Part shown: positions 1 to 5,871 of the stretch, one piece after another
Layout of the letters: each line of letters begins with the position of its first letter
How positions within the stretch are numbered: position 1 is the first letter of the stretch
Made by a program: the position numbers and the translations under genes
The notes under the pieces: generated by a model
Seen by the model: only the letters and a program-made list of their open reading frames with translations
Database searches by the model: none
What the model was told of the DNA's origin: nothing
Source: Pseudomonadota bacterium
Lineage (GTDB): Bacteria; Desulfobacterota; BSN033; WVXP01; G020346125
Assembly: GCA_030672465.1 (NCBI GenBank)
Contig: DAOVGJ010000215.1
Location: 1-7,554, forward strand
Length of the DNA stretch: 7,554 bases
Direction: 5' to 3'

Positions 1-1
1 T

Positions 2-268
2 TTCGGGACAGCGACCAACCTATCCAATGACGGCATGATGATCGAGGCATCCCTGGCACACAAGAATTTCCTCAGGATTTTCGAACCCGTCCTTAAAACC
101 CATGAATGCCCAGTGGAGGTAAATTACTCCATCGATGGCAGATCATTTTCGAGACGTGGAAAAATAAGGCATTACCATGTGGATTTTTCGGGAGGCCAGT
201 CAGCTTACCGCTTCTCCTTTGGTGTATGGATTCCAAAGATGAAAATGAGGGATGAGAGCAAGCTCTGA
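2..268 (+). CDS. Probable PilZ-domain protein, C-terminal part (5' truncated by window edge)
   Basis: The frame is open from base 2 and ends at the TGA at 266-268, giving 88 residues with no start in the window. The visible part begins FGTATNLSNDGMMIE. The piece NLSNDG fits the [D/N]xSxxG signature of PilZ domains, which bind cyclic di-GMP, and it is followed by alternating hydrophobic residues expected of a beta-barrel and a closing FGVWIPK segment. The second c-di-GMP contact, the RxxxR motif, would lie upstream and cannot be checked. If this is PilZ, the protein would be a cytoplasmic c-di-GMP receptor; which process it controls is unknown. The first ATG inside the window (35) falls just after the motif and is unlikely to be the true start. 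The identification rests on one motif and the general pattern, so it is moderate. Confidence 0.5.
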   Translation, partial: FGTATNLSNDGMMIEASLAHKNFLRIFEPVLKTHECPVEVNYSIDGRSFSRRGKIRHYHVDFSGGQSAYRFSFGVWIPKMKMRDESKL

Positions 269-278
269 GGAAGGCTGA

Positions 279-288
279 ACCACGTGGT
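279..288. other. 10-bp perfect palindrome in convergent gap
   Basis: ACCACGTGGT reads the same on both strands and lies in the 87-bp gap between the stops of the PilZ-like gene and the oxidoreductase. It has no loop, so it is not a terminator hairpin. It could be a protein-binding site or chance. On the minus strand this gap also carries a run of eight T at about 329-337 after the oxidoreductase stop, without a convincing stem before it. Confidence 0.2.
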
Positions 289-355
289 CTTAGTGCTCCC
301 GCACAAAATCTCCCCTTTTGGGTTGTCTGAAAAAAAAACGCAAGGATCCCCTCTT

Positions 356-1567
356 TCATGCCGTGAGGCGTTTGAAATCGAAACCACGCTCTAAAATTTC
401 GGCCTTCACATTGGTCACATCCTTCTTCTTTTCGATGGCCTCCAAAATCTCCCGGTTACCCCTTACATCCCCCAAAAGGATACAACCGATAAATACGCCA
501 TCCTTGAAGATCAGTTTCCGATAAATGTACTTATCCTCGTCCCTTTTAACGAGTGATTCAAATTGACCATCCACGTCGATCTCACCCGATGATACCAGAT
601 CGATTCCCGCCACTTTCAGCCGGTTGGACATCACCATCCCCTCATACAGCTCCTCTCCCCCGGCCATATTAATGCCGGCGATTTCTCCCTGTCTCTCAGC
701 GGCGGGCCAGATCCCATAAAATTGGCCACGGTGCTGTACCAAATCCCCAACTGCATAGATTGAGGCAATCTTCGCCTCCATCCGGTCGTTGACGATCACC
801 CCTTTGTCGATTTCCAAACCAAGTCCCCTCGCTAGTTCCAGGTTGGGCCGAACACCGGCTGATATGAGAATCATATCGCAGGGGATGGAGGTGCCGTCCT
901 CCAAGGATAGACCCTCAACCTTTGGACCCCCCATTATTTCCTTCGATTTTGCCCCTAAGGAGAAAGTATACCCCATCGCTTCCATCTGCCGTTTCAATAA
1001 TTCTGCTCCTGCTACATCCATCTGCCGAGGAAGCAATCTGGGGAAAAATTCCACTACCCTCACCCTTAGCCCGGACCTCCTCATTCCATTTCCGGCCTCC
1101 AGGCCCAAGAGTCCCCCACCGATGACGAGCACCTGGGTGGCCTTCTTGGCATACTCCTTTATCCTCTGAGCGTCCCCGATAGATCGGAGGGCAAAAACCC
1201 CTTCCTTCTCAACCCCTTGAATGGGAGGGATAAAGGAATGGCCCCCTGTGGCCAAGAGCAGCCGGTCATAACCATATCGGTTTCCCTTGGCACTTCCGAC
1301 CTCCCGTTTATCGGGCTCAATCCCCTTGATGGCCTCCTCAAGATGGACCTCGATCTTTCTCTCCTCATACCAGGATTCTCTGTGAAGGACCAGGTCCTTT
1401 TCCTCGGCAGCTCCTGCAAGGAAATCGGGAAGCCTGATTCGAGTGTAGTGAGGTAACGGCTCATCAGTGAAGATGTCGATCTTCCCATTCCCATCGTTTT
1501 CCCGAATCTTCTCGGCAGCAGTGGTCCCTGCGACCCCATTTCCCACGATGATATAGCGTCTCATCAT
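356..1567 (-). CDS. NAD(P)/FAD-dependent oxidoreductase (NirB N-terminal / rubredoxin reductase-like)
   Basis: This 403-residue cytoplasmic flavoprotein should pass electrons between NAD(P)H and a small redox partner through FAD. The N-terminus holds the FAD-binding Rossmann motif GNGVAG (9-14). LLLATGG (103-109) is the usual second FAD contact, GGGLLGLEAG (150-159) is the NAD(P)-binding motif, and YAVGD (271-275) is the C-terminal FAD motif. The last 90 or so residues resemble the domain after the reductase part of NirB (SNRLKVAGIDLVSSGEI, then a beta-rich GDVRGNREIL segment). There is no BFD [2Fe-2S] or sirohaem reductase domain, so it matches the short stand-alone versions rather than full nitrite reductase. 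No CxxxxC redox disulfide is seen. A GGAGAGG ribosome binding site (1572-1578) lies 4 bases before the first ATG and 7 before a second ATG (1562-1564), so the true start may be one codon later. It appears monocistronic, and no rubredoxin or other partner gene is nearby. Confidence 0.85.
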   Translation of the reverse strand: MMRRYIIVGNGVAGTTAAEKIRENDGNGKIDIFTDEPLPHYTRIRLPDFLAGAAEEKDLVLHRESWYEERKIEVHLEEAIKGIEPDKREVGSAKGNRYGYDRLLLATGGHSFIPPIQGVEKEGVFALRSIGDAQRIKEYAKKATQVLVIGGGLLGLEAGNGMRRSGLRVRVVEFFPRLLPRQMDVAGAELLKRQMEAMGYTFSLGAKSKEIMGGPKVEGLSLEDGTSIPCDMILISAGVRPNLELARGLGLEIDKGVIVNDRMEAKIASIYAVGDLVQHRGQFYGIWPAAERQGEIAGINMAGGEELYEGMVMSNRLKVAGIDLVSSGEIDVDGQFESLVKRDEDKYIYRKLIFKDGVFIGCILLGDVRGNREILEAIEKKKDVTNVKAEILERGFDFKRLTA

Positions 1568-1702
1568 AAAACCTCTCCGAATTGTTTTTTAAACTTAAAT
1601 ACCCCTTCGCTTTTTCATAAAATCTTTTTCAATGTAATTCCAATGGAAGCCAAAATTCAAGGTATTGTATTCTGGAGTTTCCTGATTTTCTGGGGAATTC
1701 CG

Positions 1703-1808
1703 TTGTCCCTGAGCGAAATCTGCTGGAGAAGTGGGGTACCCATCGAGGGTGAGCAGAGCTTGTCCTGAGTCTTCGACCCTGAGCTCAGACCGAGGGGCGG
1801 GGTCGAAG
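1703..1808. repeat. Palindrome-rich, dispersed-repeat-like intergenic element
   Basis: CTTCGACCC (1771-1779) and GGGTCGAAG (1800-1808) form a perfect 9-bp inverted repeat enclosing 20 bases that include the palindrome TGAGCTCA (1780-1787). CCCTGAGC occurs twice (1707-1714 and 1777-1784), TTGTCC twice (1703-1708 and 1760-1765), and GGGTACCC (1734-1741) is a further palindrome. Mixtures of CCCTGAGC, TTGTC and TTCGAC/GTCGAA words are typical of short palindromic repeats scattered between genes in many bacterial genomes. That this is one of them is inferred from style, because only one copy is in view. Open frames across it have low-complexity, repeat-like translations and are not believed to be genes. 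Confidence 0.5.
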
Positions 1809-1836
1809 GAAAGGGGAAGGCCAGCCCTTGGTTTTT

Positions 1837-1866
1837 CCTCAACCTCCAACCTCTCAACCTTGACCT
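1837..1866. repeat. Degenerate CAACCT tandem stretch
   Basis: The plus strand runs CCTCAACCTCCAACCTC and then TCAACCTTGACCT, a degenerate short tandem repeat (AGGTTG-type on the other strand). It directly follows the inverted-repeat element. It could be part of the same repeat unit or simple-sequence drift. The rest of the 1568-2009 gap shows only A/T-rich DNA next to the oxidoreductase start and the promoter given separately. Confidence 0.35.
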
Positions 1867-1935
1867 GCTGAGGGGTAACAGACCCCGAAACATAGAGCCA
1901 AGGAACAAGCGTGTTCGCTCATCAAAAATATAATC

Positions 1936-1964
1936 TTGACAGCATCCCAGTTAGGAAATACCAT
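1936..1964 (+). promoter_or_regulatory. Candidate sigma70-type promoter for the hydratase-PAC2 operon
   Basis: A perfect -35 box TTGACA (1936-1941), a 17-base spacer and TACCAT (1959-1964, four of six matches to TATAAT) point toward the enoyl-CoA hydratase start 45 bases downstream. Transcription would begin near 1971, leaving a leader of about 40 bases. No operator palindrome overlaps it clearly. Confidence 0.5.
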
Positions 1965-2009
1965 CGAACCATGGAGCGTTGAATTCCACTGAGGCGAGGG
2001 AAGGTAGAA

Positions 2010-2813
2010 ATGGGAGGAGAGATGAAAACAGATGTGAAGCGGCGTTTCGTGAACTATACCATTGAGGAAAAAATGGCATGGGTTACCATCGATAATCCCC
2101 CCCTGAACGCCCTCAATCATGCCCTCATGGATGAACTGAGGGCCGTTTTCAACGAGCTGGAGGAAAACGAAGATGTCCTCATCGTCATTTTGCGGGGCGG
2201 AGGAGAGAGGGCCTTCGTGGCCGGGGCTGACATCAAACAGTTTCCTGCAATGGATCAAGCCGTGGCGGAGAAGTTCTCATCCGAGGGACAGGATGTATTC
2301 AACCAGATTGAGAACTTTAAGGGCCCCGTTATCGCCGCCATACAAGGATTCGCCTTGGGAGGGGGATGTGAGTTGGCAATGGCCTGTGATATCCGAGTTG
2401 CCTCGGAAGATGCCAAGTTTGGGCAGCCCGAAATCAACCTGGCCATTATCCCCGGTTACGGGGGAACTCAGAGAATGCCTCGGTTAGTCGCTACTGGAAA
2501 GGCCAAGGAACTCATATACACGGCTGAAATGATCGATGCAACGGAGGCAATGAAAATAGGGTTGGTTGAAAGAGTCGTAAAAAGGGAAGAACTGTTGGAT
2601 GCGGCGAAAAAACTGGCAATAACGATCCTCACGAAAGGGCCTCTGGCCATCAAAGCCGCGAAAAAAGCCATCAACGAGGGGGTGGCTCTTCCCCTGCAAG
2701 AGGGTTTGAAATTGGAATCCCGCTATTTCGGCACGCTCTTCAGCACGGAAGATAAGAATGAAGGGGCCCTGGCCTTCTTGGAAAAGAGAAAACCCATCTT
2801 TAAGGGAAAATAA
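2010..2813 (+). CDS. Enoyl-CoA hydratase/isomerase (crotonase family)
   Basis: This 267-residue crotonase is predicted to hydrate trans-2-enoyl-CoA to 3-hydroxyacyl-CoA, a step of beta-oxidation-type pathways in the cytoplasm. AFVAGADIKQF (68-78) and GFALGGGCE (113-121) form the CoA-thioester oxyanion hole. E121 (in GGGCE) and E141 (in FGQPEI) correspond to the two catalytic glutamates of classical hydratases (Glu144 and Glu164 in the rat enzyme). Having both argues for true hydratase activity over isomerase or hydrolase relatives. PGYGGTQRMPR (148-158) is the usual follow-on, and length is normal. Two starts are possible: ATG 2010 with GAGGGAAGG (1996-2004) 5 bases upstream, and ATG 2022 with GGGAGGAG (2012-2019) only 2 bases upstream. 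The former is kept; the difference is four residues. It leads a two-gene operon with the PAC2 gene. Substrate chain length cannot be judged. Confidence 0.92.
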   Translation: MGGEMKTDVKRRFVNYTIEEKMAWVTIDNPPLNALNHALMDELRAVFNELEENEDVLIVILRGGGERAFVAGADIKQFPAMDQAVAEKFSSEGQDVFNQIENFKGPVIAAIQGFALGGGCELAMACDIRVASEDAKFGQPEINLAIIPGYGGTQRMPRLVATGKAKELIYTAEMIDATEAMKIGLVERVVKREELLDAAKKLAITILTKGPLAIKAAKKAINEGVALPLQEGLKLESRYFGTLFSTEDKNEGALAFLEKRKPIFKGK

Positions 2814-2848
2814 CCCCGTGAGCAACACTTTCCTTTTGGAGCAAGGGT

Positions 2849-3724
2849 ATGGAAACCGAGCTTATCATTCATGAAACACCTCACCTTTTTCGTCCTTGGC
2901 TGATCGGGGGCTATGACGGGTGGATCGACGCGGCAAAGGTCTCTACCGGGTCCGTGACTTACCTCAGAGAAACCCTCAAGGCACAAAAATTCGCGGAAAT
3001 CCTTTCGGATGGATTTCACCAATTTAAGGACTTCAGGCCCCAAGTGGTGGTTGAGGATGGGTTAATTCGCCAGCTTGAATATCCTAAGAATGAATTCTTT
3101 TACTGGAAAAATAGAGAGTTATCACCCGATTTAATCCTTTTTCTCGGACACGAGCCCCATATTCGGTGGAAAGCCTTTGCCGATCTGTTCGTCAAGCTGG
3201 CTCTCCGCTTTGGTGTCGAACGGTTGATCACTATTGGCGGGCTCTATGACCAGGTGGTACATACAATTCCTCGAAAGATATCCGTTGTAGCTGGCAACGC
3301 CGATCTCGTGAAGGAACTTCTGGCGCATGATGTCGAAACGATAGATTATGCAGGCCCCGGTAGCTACGTCTCCTTACTCCAAGAGCATGCCGAGACCAAT
3401 GGGGTTGGTTCATTTATGCTCTGGGGCCGTGTTCCCCCTTACATGAAAATGAAATCTCCCTGCGATTGTATTCAGATACTCGAGTTACTTTCTAAGCTCG
3501 TTCCCTTTGAAGTCGATCTGAGAGAATTGCGGGAAGAGGCTAACCTCATTGATGAACAGTTACAAAGGGCCGTAGAGGAGAAACCCGATTTGAGGACCTA
3601 TGTGAAACAGATAGAATCCATGTACCGATCCAGGCATCCGGAAAAATCGAACTCCGGCGATAACGTCATCACCATTGAGGCCTTCCTAAAGCATGTCGAT
3701 AAGGGGGATAAAAAGAAGGATTAA
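2849..3724 (+). CDS. PAC2 family protein, function unknown
   Basis: The 291-residue product resembles the PAC2 (proteasome assembly chaperone 2-like) family, a purine-nucleoside-phosphorylase-like fold found in archaea and some bacteria without a settled bacterial role. Family-like features are the N-terminal WLIGGYDGWIDAAKV (17-31), the LILFLGHEPHIRW strand and loop (95-107), ITIGGLYDQVVHTIPRK (127-143) and the glycine-rich AGPGSYVSLL (168-177). The C-terminal part from about 205 is mostly charged helix and ends in a lysine-rich tail (KGDKKKD). No signal peptide or membrane segment is visible, so it is probably cytoplasmic. GGAG (2838-2841) lies 7 bases before the ATG. It starts 35 bases after the hydratase stop with no terminator between, so the two are likely cotranscribed. 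No proteasome genes are in the window, and a chaperone role should not be assumed. Confidence 0.8.
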   Translation: METELIIHETPHLFRPWLIGGYDGWIDAAKVSTGSVTYLRETLKAQKFAEILSDGFHQFKDFRPQVVVEDGLIRQLEYPKNEFFYWKNRELSPDLILFLGHEPHIRWKAFADLFVKLALRFGVERLITIGGLYDQVVHTIPRKISVVAGNADLVKELLAHDVETIDYAGPGSYVSLLQEHAETNGVGSFMLWGRVPPYMKMKSPCDCIQILELLSKLVPFEVDLRELREEANLIDEQLQRAVEEKPDLRTYVKQIESMYRSRHPEKSNSGDNVITIEAFLKHVDKGDKKKD

Positions 3725-3833
3725 ATTTCGCGAATACGTCTCCCGACCTTCCTCAGGTAGGCAAAATATCATTCACAACGGGTTTTCGACCTACGGATTG
3801 CTACTCTCTTTGATTGAATAGCGCCTTCTTTGA

Positions 3834-3856
3834 AAAAGGGCCATGGTGGCCCTTTT
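3834..3856 (+). terminator. Hairpin, likely intrinsic terminator after the hydratase-PAC2 operon
   Basis: AAAAGGGCC (3834-3842) pairs perfectly with GGCCCTTTT (3848-3856) around a 5-base loop, giving a GC-rich core flanked by A and T runs. The four T are the only U-tract and are followed by CTCG, so termination strength is uncertain. It lies 110 bases after the PAC2 stop and 117 before the acyl-CoA dehydrogenase start, separating the two units. As both genes read rightward, its bidirectional shape is not needed. Confidence 0.5.
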
Positions 3857-3912
3857 CTCGTATATGTGAAATAAGGATTGTGGAAACGCGGGGCTGATCT
3901 CCGGCTACTGAA

Positions 3913-3941
3913 TTTACAAAGTCCCCTATTGCCACTATGGG
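3913..3941 (+). promoter_or_regulatory. Candidate promoter for the acyl-CoA dehydrogenase gene
   Basis: TTTACA (3913-3918, five of six to the -35 consensus), a 17-base spacer and TATGGG (3936-3941, a weak -10) lie between the hairpin and the gene. Transcription from here would start near 3948, about 25 bases before ATG 3973. It would therefore exclude the in-frame ATG at 3937, which overlaps the -10. Confidence 0.3.
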
Positions 3942-3972
3942 GCAAGGCGAATTCAAGGTTCGGGAGGGAGCT

Positions 3973-5121
3973 ATGGATTTCGAATTGACCGAAGAACAGA
4001 AGGACATCATCAGGGCTGCCCGGGAGTTCGCGGAAGGCGAATTTCCCGAAATCGCCCAAGAGTGCGACCGGAAGGAGGAATTCCCAAGGCATCTTTGGAA
4101 AAAGGCATGCCAATTGGGATTCGTCGGCGTCTTCATCAAGGAAGACTACGGTGGGCCTGGATTGGGTTTTCTTGAACACTGTCTCATCAATGAGGAATTC
4201 TGGAGGGTGGATCCAGGGATAGGCCTCTCCATTTTAGCAGCAACCTTCGGATCCGAGATGATTCAACTCTTCGGGACGGAAAAACAGAAGAAGGCCTTGC
4301 TTCCGCCATTGGTGAAGGGGGAGGCCATTACAGGGGCGGCAATCACGGAACCCGATGCCGGCAGCGACGTCACCTCCGTCATCACCCGGGCCATTCCCGT
4401 GAAAGGGGAATACATCATCAATGGTACCAAAACCTTTACCACCAATGGCACCATAGCGCACTTTATCCAGGTCTTCTGTCTGACGAACCCAGAAGCCGAA
4501 TCTCGACACCAACGCCACAGCGTCATCACTGTGGAAACGGATCGCGAAGGCTTTGAAGCAACCCCCCTTAAAAATAAGCTGGGAATAAGGGCGTCCGAAA
4601 CAGCGGAGCTGACCTTCACCGATGTCCACGTTCCAAGGGAAAACGTAGTGGGCAAGGAGGGAAATGGGTTTCATCAATTTATGGTTTTTTTCGACCATAC
4701 GAGGCCGCATATCTGTGCCCAGGCCGTGGGCCTTGCCCAAGGAGCTATGGAAAAAGCCATCGAACATGTGAGGGAAAGACGTCAATTTGGAAAACCGTTG
4801 GCCTCCTTTCAGATCACTCGATTTAAGATAGCGGAAATGGCTACCCGAATCGAGGCGGCGAGAAATCTCTATTATAAGGCAGTGTGGATGCTGGATCGGG
4901 GAAAACCAAACTCCAAGCTCATCTCCATGGCGAAATGGTATTCCGGGGAAGTAGCGGTAAGGGTAGCCGATGAAGCCCTTCAGCTCCATGGCGGGTATGG
5001 GTATATGGGAGACTATGACATCGAACGGTTTTACCGGGATGCAAAGATCGTGGAAATCTACGAAGGAACAAAGGAGATCGAAAAGCTCATCATTGCCCGT
5101 TCCATCTTGGGAAAGGGTTAA
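3973..5121 (+). CDS. Acyl-CoA dehydrogenase
   Basis: This FAD enzyme oxidises an acyl-CoA to the 2,3-enoyl-CoA, passing electrons to electron-transfer flavoprotein; it feeds the hydratase step encoded upstream. From ATG 3973 it has 382 residues, the usual size. The N-terminal helical domain starts MDFELTEEQKDIIR. GAAITEPDAGSDVTS (121-135) is the first family signature and binds FAD and substrate. RERRQFGKPLASFQ (267-280) and QLHGGYGYMGDYDIERFYRD (337-356) are the standard C-terminal motifs. E364 in IYEGT sits at the position of the catalytic base (Glu376 in human MCAD), so the enzyme should be active. An in-frame ATG at 3937 would add 12 residues, but GGGAGGGAG (3962-3970) is well placed only for 3973, where the conserved N-terminus begins. 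Whether the substrate is a fatty, branched, alicyclic or aromatic-derived acyl-CoA cannot be told. No etfAB genes are in view. Confidence 0.93.
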   Translation: MDFELTEEQKDIIRAAREFAEGEFPEIAQECDRKEEFPRHLWKKACQLGFVGVFIKEDYGGPGLGFLEHCLINEEFWRVDPGIGLSILAATFGSEMIQLFGTEKQKKALLPPLVKGEAITGAAITEPDAGSDVTSVITRAIPVKGEYIINGTKTFTTNGTIAHFIQVFCLTNPEAESRHQRHSVITVETDREGFEATPLKNKLGIRASETAELTFTDVHVPRENVVGKEGNGFHQFMVFFDHTRPHICAQAVGLAQGAMEKAIEHVRERRQFGKPLASFQITRFKIAEMATRIEAARNLYYKAVWMLDRGKPNSKLISMAKWYSGEVAVRVADEALQLHGGYGYMGDYDIERFYRDAKIVEIYEGTKEIEKLIIARSILGKG

Positions 5122-5202
5122 TTCCCCCTATACCAATGCCTCTATTTCCAACGGGAATACCTGCCGGGTATGAATTCGGATTTCCCCTCGATCCCTCCGG
5201 GT

Positions 5203-5229
5203 TCTTCCTTCGTGGGACAGGAAGGAAGA
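5203..5229. other. Hairpin in the 5122-5387 convergent gap
   Basis: TCTTCCTTC (5203-5211) pairs perfectly with GAAGGAAGA (5221-5229) over a 9-base loop. There is no T run on either side, so it is not a classical intrinsic terminator. It lies 81 bases after the acyl-CoA dehydrogenase stop and could be an mRNA 3'-end structure. A second, A/T-rich stem, ATTCTT/AAGAAT (5347-5361), is close to the KH gene's 3' end. Apart from these I see nothing in this 266-base gap; the open frame at 5170-5391 has no ribosome binding site or recognisable sequence. Confidence 0.35.
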
Positions 5230-5387
5230 TGCTATCCCTTAGACCATATCTCACCGCTGAGCATAGGGACCCGAACCATGAACCTTAATGGAATTCCATA
5301 CCTAAGAAGGCGATCGCAAACCAAATTGCGCTATCTAATTTCAGCCATTCTTTTGAAGAATCCTTCATATTTTACATGGACTGACAC

Positions 5388-5648
5388 CTAAAACTGGCGC
5401 CCCCTTTCATCGGGCTTATCATCGATTAATTCCACGAAGTATCTCTTCTTCCTTTTGCCCCCCACCGCTGAAACGATGGTCCTCAGGGCATTGATATTGG
5501 TTCCCTGCTTCCCCAATACCCTGCCTATGTCCTGCTTTGAAACCCTGATCTCCAGAATATTGGCTTGGTCCCCGTCAATCTCCTTTACCTCGACCTTGTC
5601 GGGTTCATCGACGAGGTATTGCACCATCTTCTCAACTAGCTCTTTCAT
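5388..5648 (-). CDS. khpA: KH-domain RNA-binding protein (KhpA/YlqC family)
   Basis: The 86-residue product is a single small type II KH domain of the KhpA family (formerly YlqC), cytoplasmic proteins that bind RNA, often together with KhpB. It opens MKELVEKMVQYLVDEPDKVEV, the family's typical start. VSKQDIGRVLGKQGTNINAL (36-55) holds the KH signature with the GxxG loop GKQG (46-49) that grips single-stranded RNA. The C-terminal strand KKRYFVELID (67-76) closes the domain, and a short charged tail (DKPDERGRQF) makes it slightly longer than common homologues. GGGGTGAG (5651-5658) is the likely ribosome binding site just before the ATG. In many bacteria the gene sits in the rpsP-rimM-trmD-rplS cluster; here none of those genes adjoins it. 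The nearest upstream gene on this strand is the HAD phosphatase, 223 bases away across a PAP2 remnant. Confidence 0.88.
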   Translation of the reverse strand: MKELVEKMVQYLVDEPDKVEVKEIDGDQANILEIRVSKQDIGRVLGKQGTNINALRTIVSAVGGKRKKRYFVELIDDKPDERGRQF

Positions 5649-5723
5649 CGCTCACCCCACATTCCAATGATTCACCTCTCAAAAGACAATGCCTATTTCG
5701 CAATGTTCCCGCGTTCTCCTCCT

Positions 5724-5735
5724 GATCACCTCCTT
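5724..5735 (-). other. Orphan perfect extended Shine-Dalgarno sequence
   Basis: On the minus strand these 12 bases read AAGGAGGTGATC, the full complement of the 16S rRNA 3' end (GATCACCTCCTT as written on plus). AGGAGGAG follows at once (5716-5723). No ATG or GTG lies at a suitable distance. The nearest option is a TTG 12 bases past the second purine stretch, opening a frame of about 21 codons that runs into the khpA start. The khpA ATG itself is 75 bases away. The site may be left over from a lost gene start or may act on a leader peptide. The match is certain; a role is not. Confidence 0.4.
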
Positions 5736-5759
5736 CTGATGCCAAAATAATGGCATTAG

Positions 5760-5870
5760 TTACACCATATCCAATGCTGCACCCACGATAACATCGCCCG
5801 GATAGTGAACTCCAAGATAAAACCGGCTCAGGCCCACTAATCCAGCAATACTATACCAAAAGACCCGATA
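5760..5870 (-). pseudogene. PAP2-family phosphatase remnant (C-terminal motif only)
   Basis: The minus strand encodes YRVFWYSIAGLVGLSRFY and then LGVHYPGDVIVGAALDMV before a TAA at 5760-5762. SRFYLGVHYPGD is the third catalytic signature of PAP2 acid phosphatases (SRxxxxxHxxxD, where the His is the nucleophile), next to a hydrophobic stretch as in the family's last membrane helix. The first two motifs (KxxxxxxRP and PSGH) are absent. Upstream the frame closes at a TGA (5904-5906) inside the HAD gene, with no ATG, and only a late in-frame GTG. A one-base insertion at about 5770-5772 would replace the early stop with GYGVTNAIILASE, a more natural continuation, so a second lesion by base loss is likely. 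It lies directly behind the HAD phosphatase stop and probably records a deletion that removed most of a PAP2 gene. Not expected to be functional. Confidence 0.65.
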
Positions 5871-5871
5871 C

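Noticed and set aside
1595..1849. 84-codon minus-strand open frame (and an overlapping one at 1657-1908)
   Set aside because: The translation runs through the palindromic repeat-like DNA, shows no conserved domain, and has no good ribosome binding site. The frames are open because of the repeat's composition.
3937..3972. Upstream ATG extension of the acyl-CoA dehydrogenase
   Set aside because: The extra 12 residues are not family-like, no ribosome binding site precedes 3937, and the GGGAGGGAG site serves ATG 3973.
4234..4989. 251-codon minus-strand open frame inside the acyl-CoA dehydrogenase gene
   Set aside because: It is a shadow frame of a strongly conserved gene on the other strand; its translation shows no domain.
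5310..5317. GCGATCGC octamer
   Set aside because: A single palindromic octamer with no second copy in the window; chance is sufficient.
5170..5391. 73-codon plus-strand open frame between the acyl-CoA dehydrogenase and khpA
   Set aside because: It lacks a ribosome binding site, spans the hairpin at 5203-5229, overlaps the khpA stop, and the product is not recognisable.
5724..5735. Possible 16S rRNA 3' end on the plus strand (GATCACCTCCTT)
   Set aside because: The bases before it do not resemble the conserved 16S helix 45 region, so it is an isolated anti-SD-like word, not an rRNA gene.
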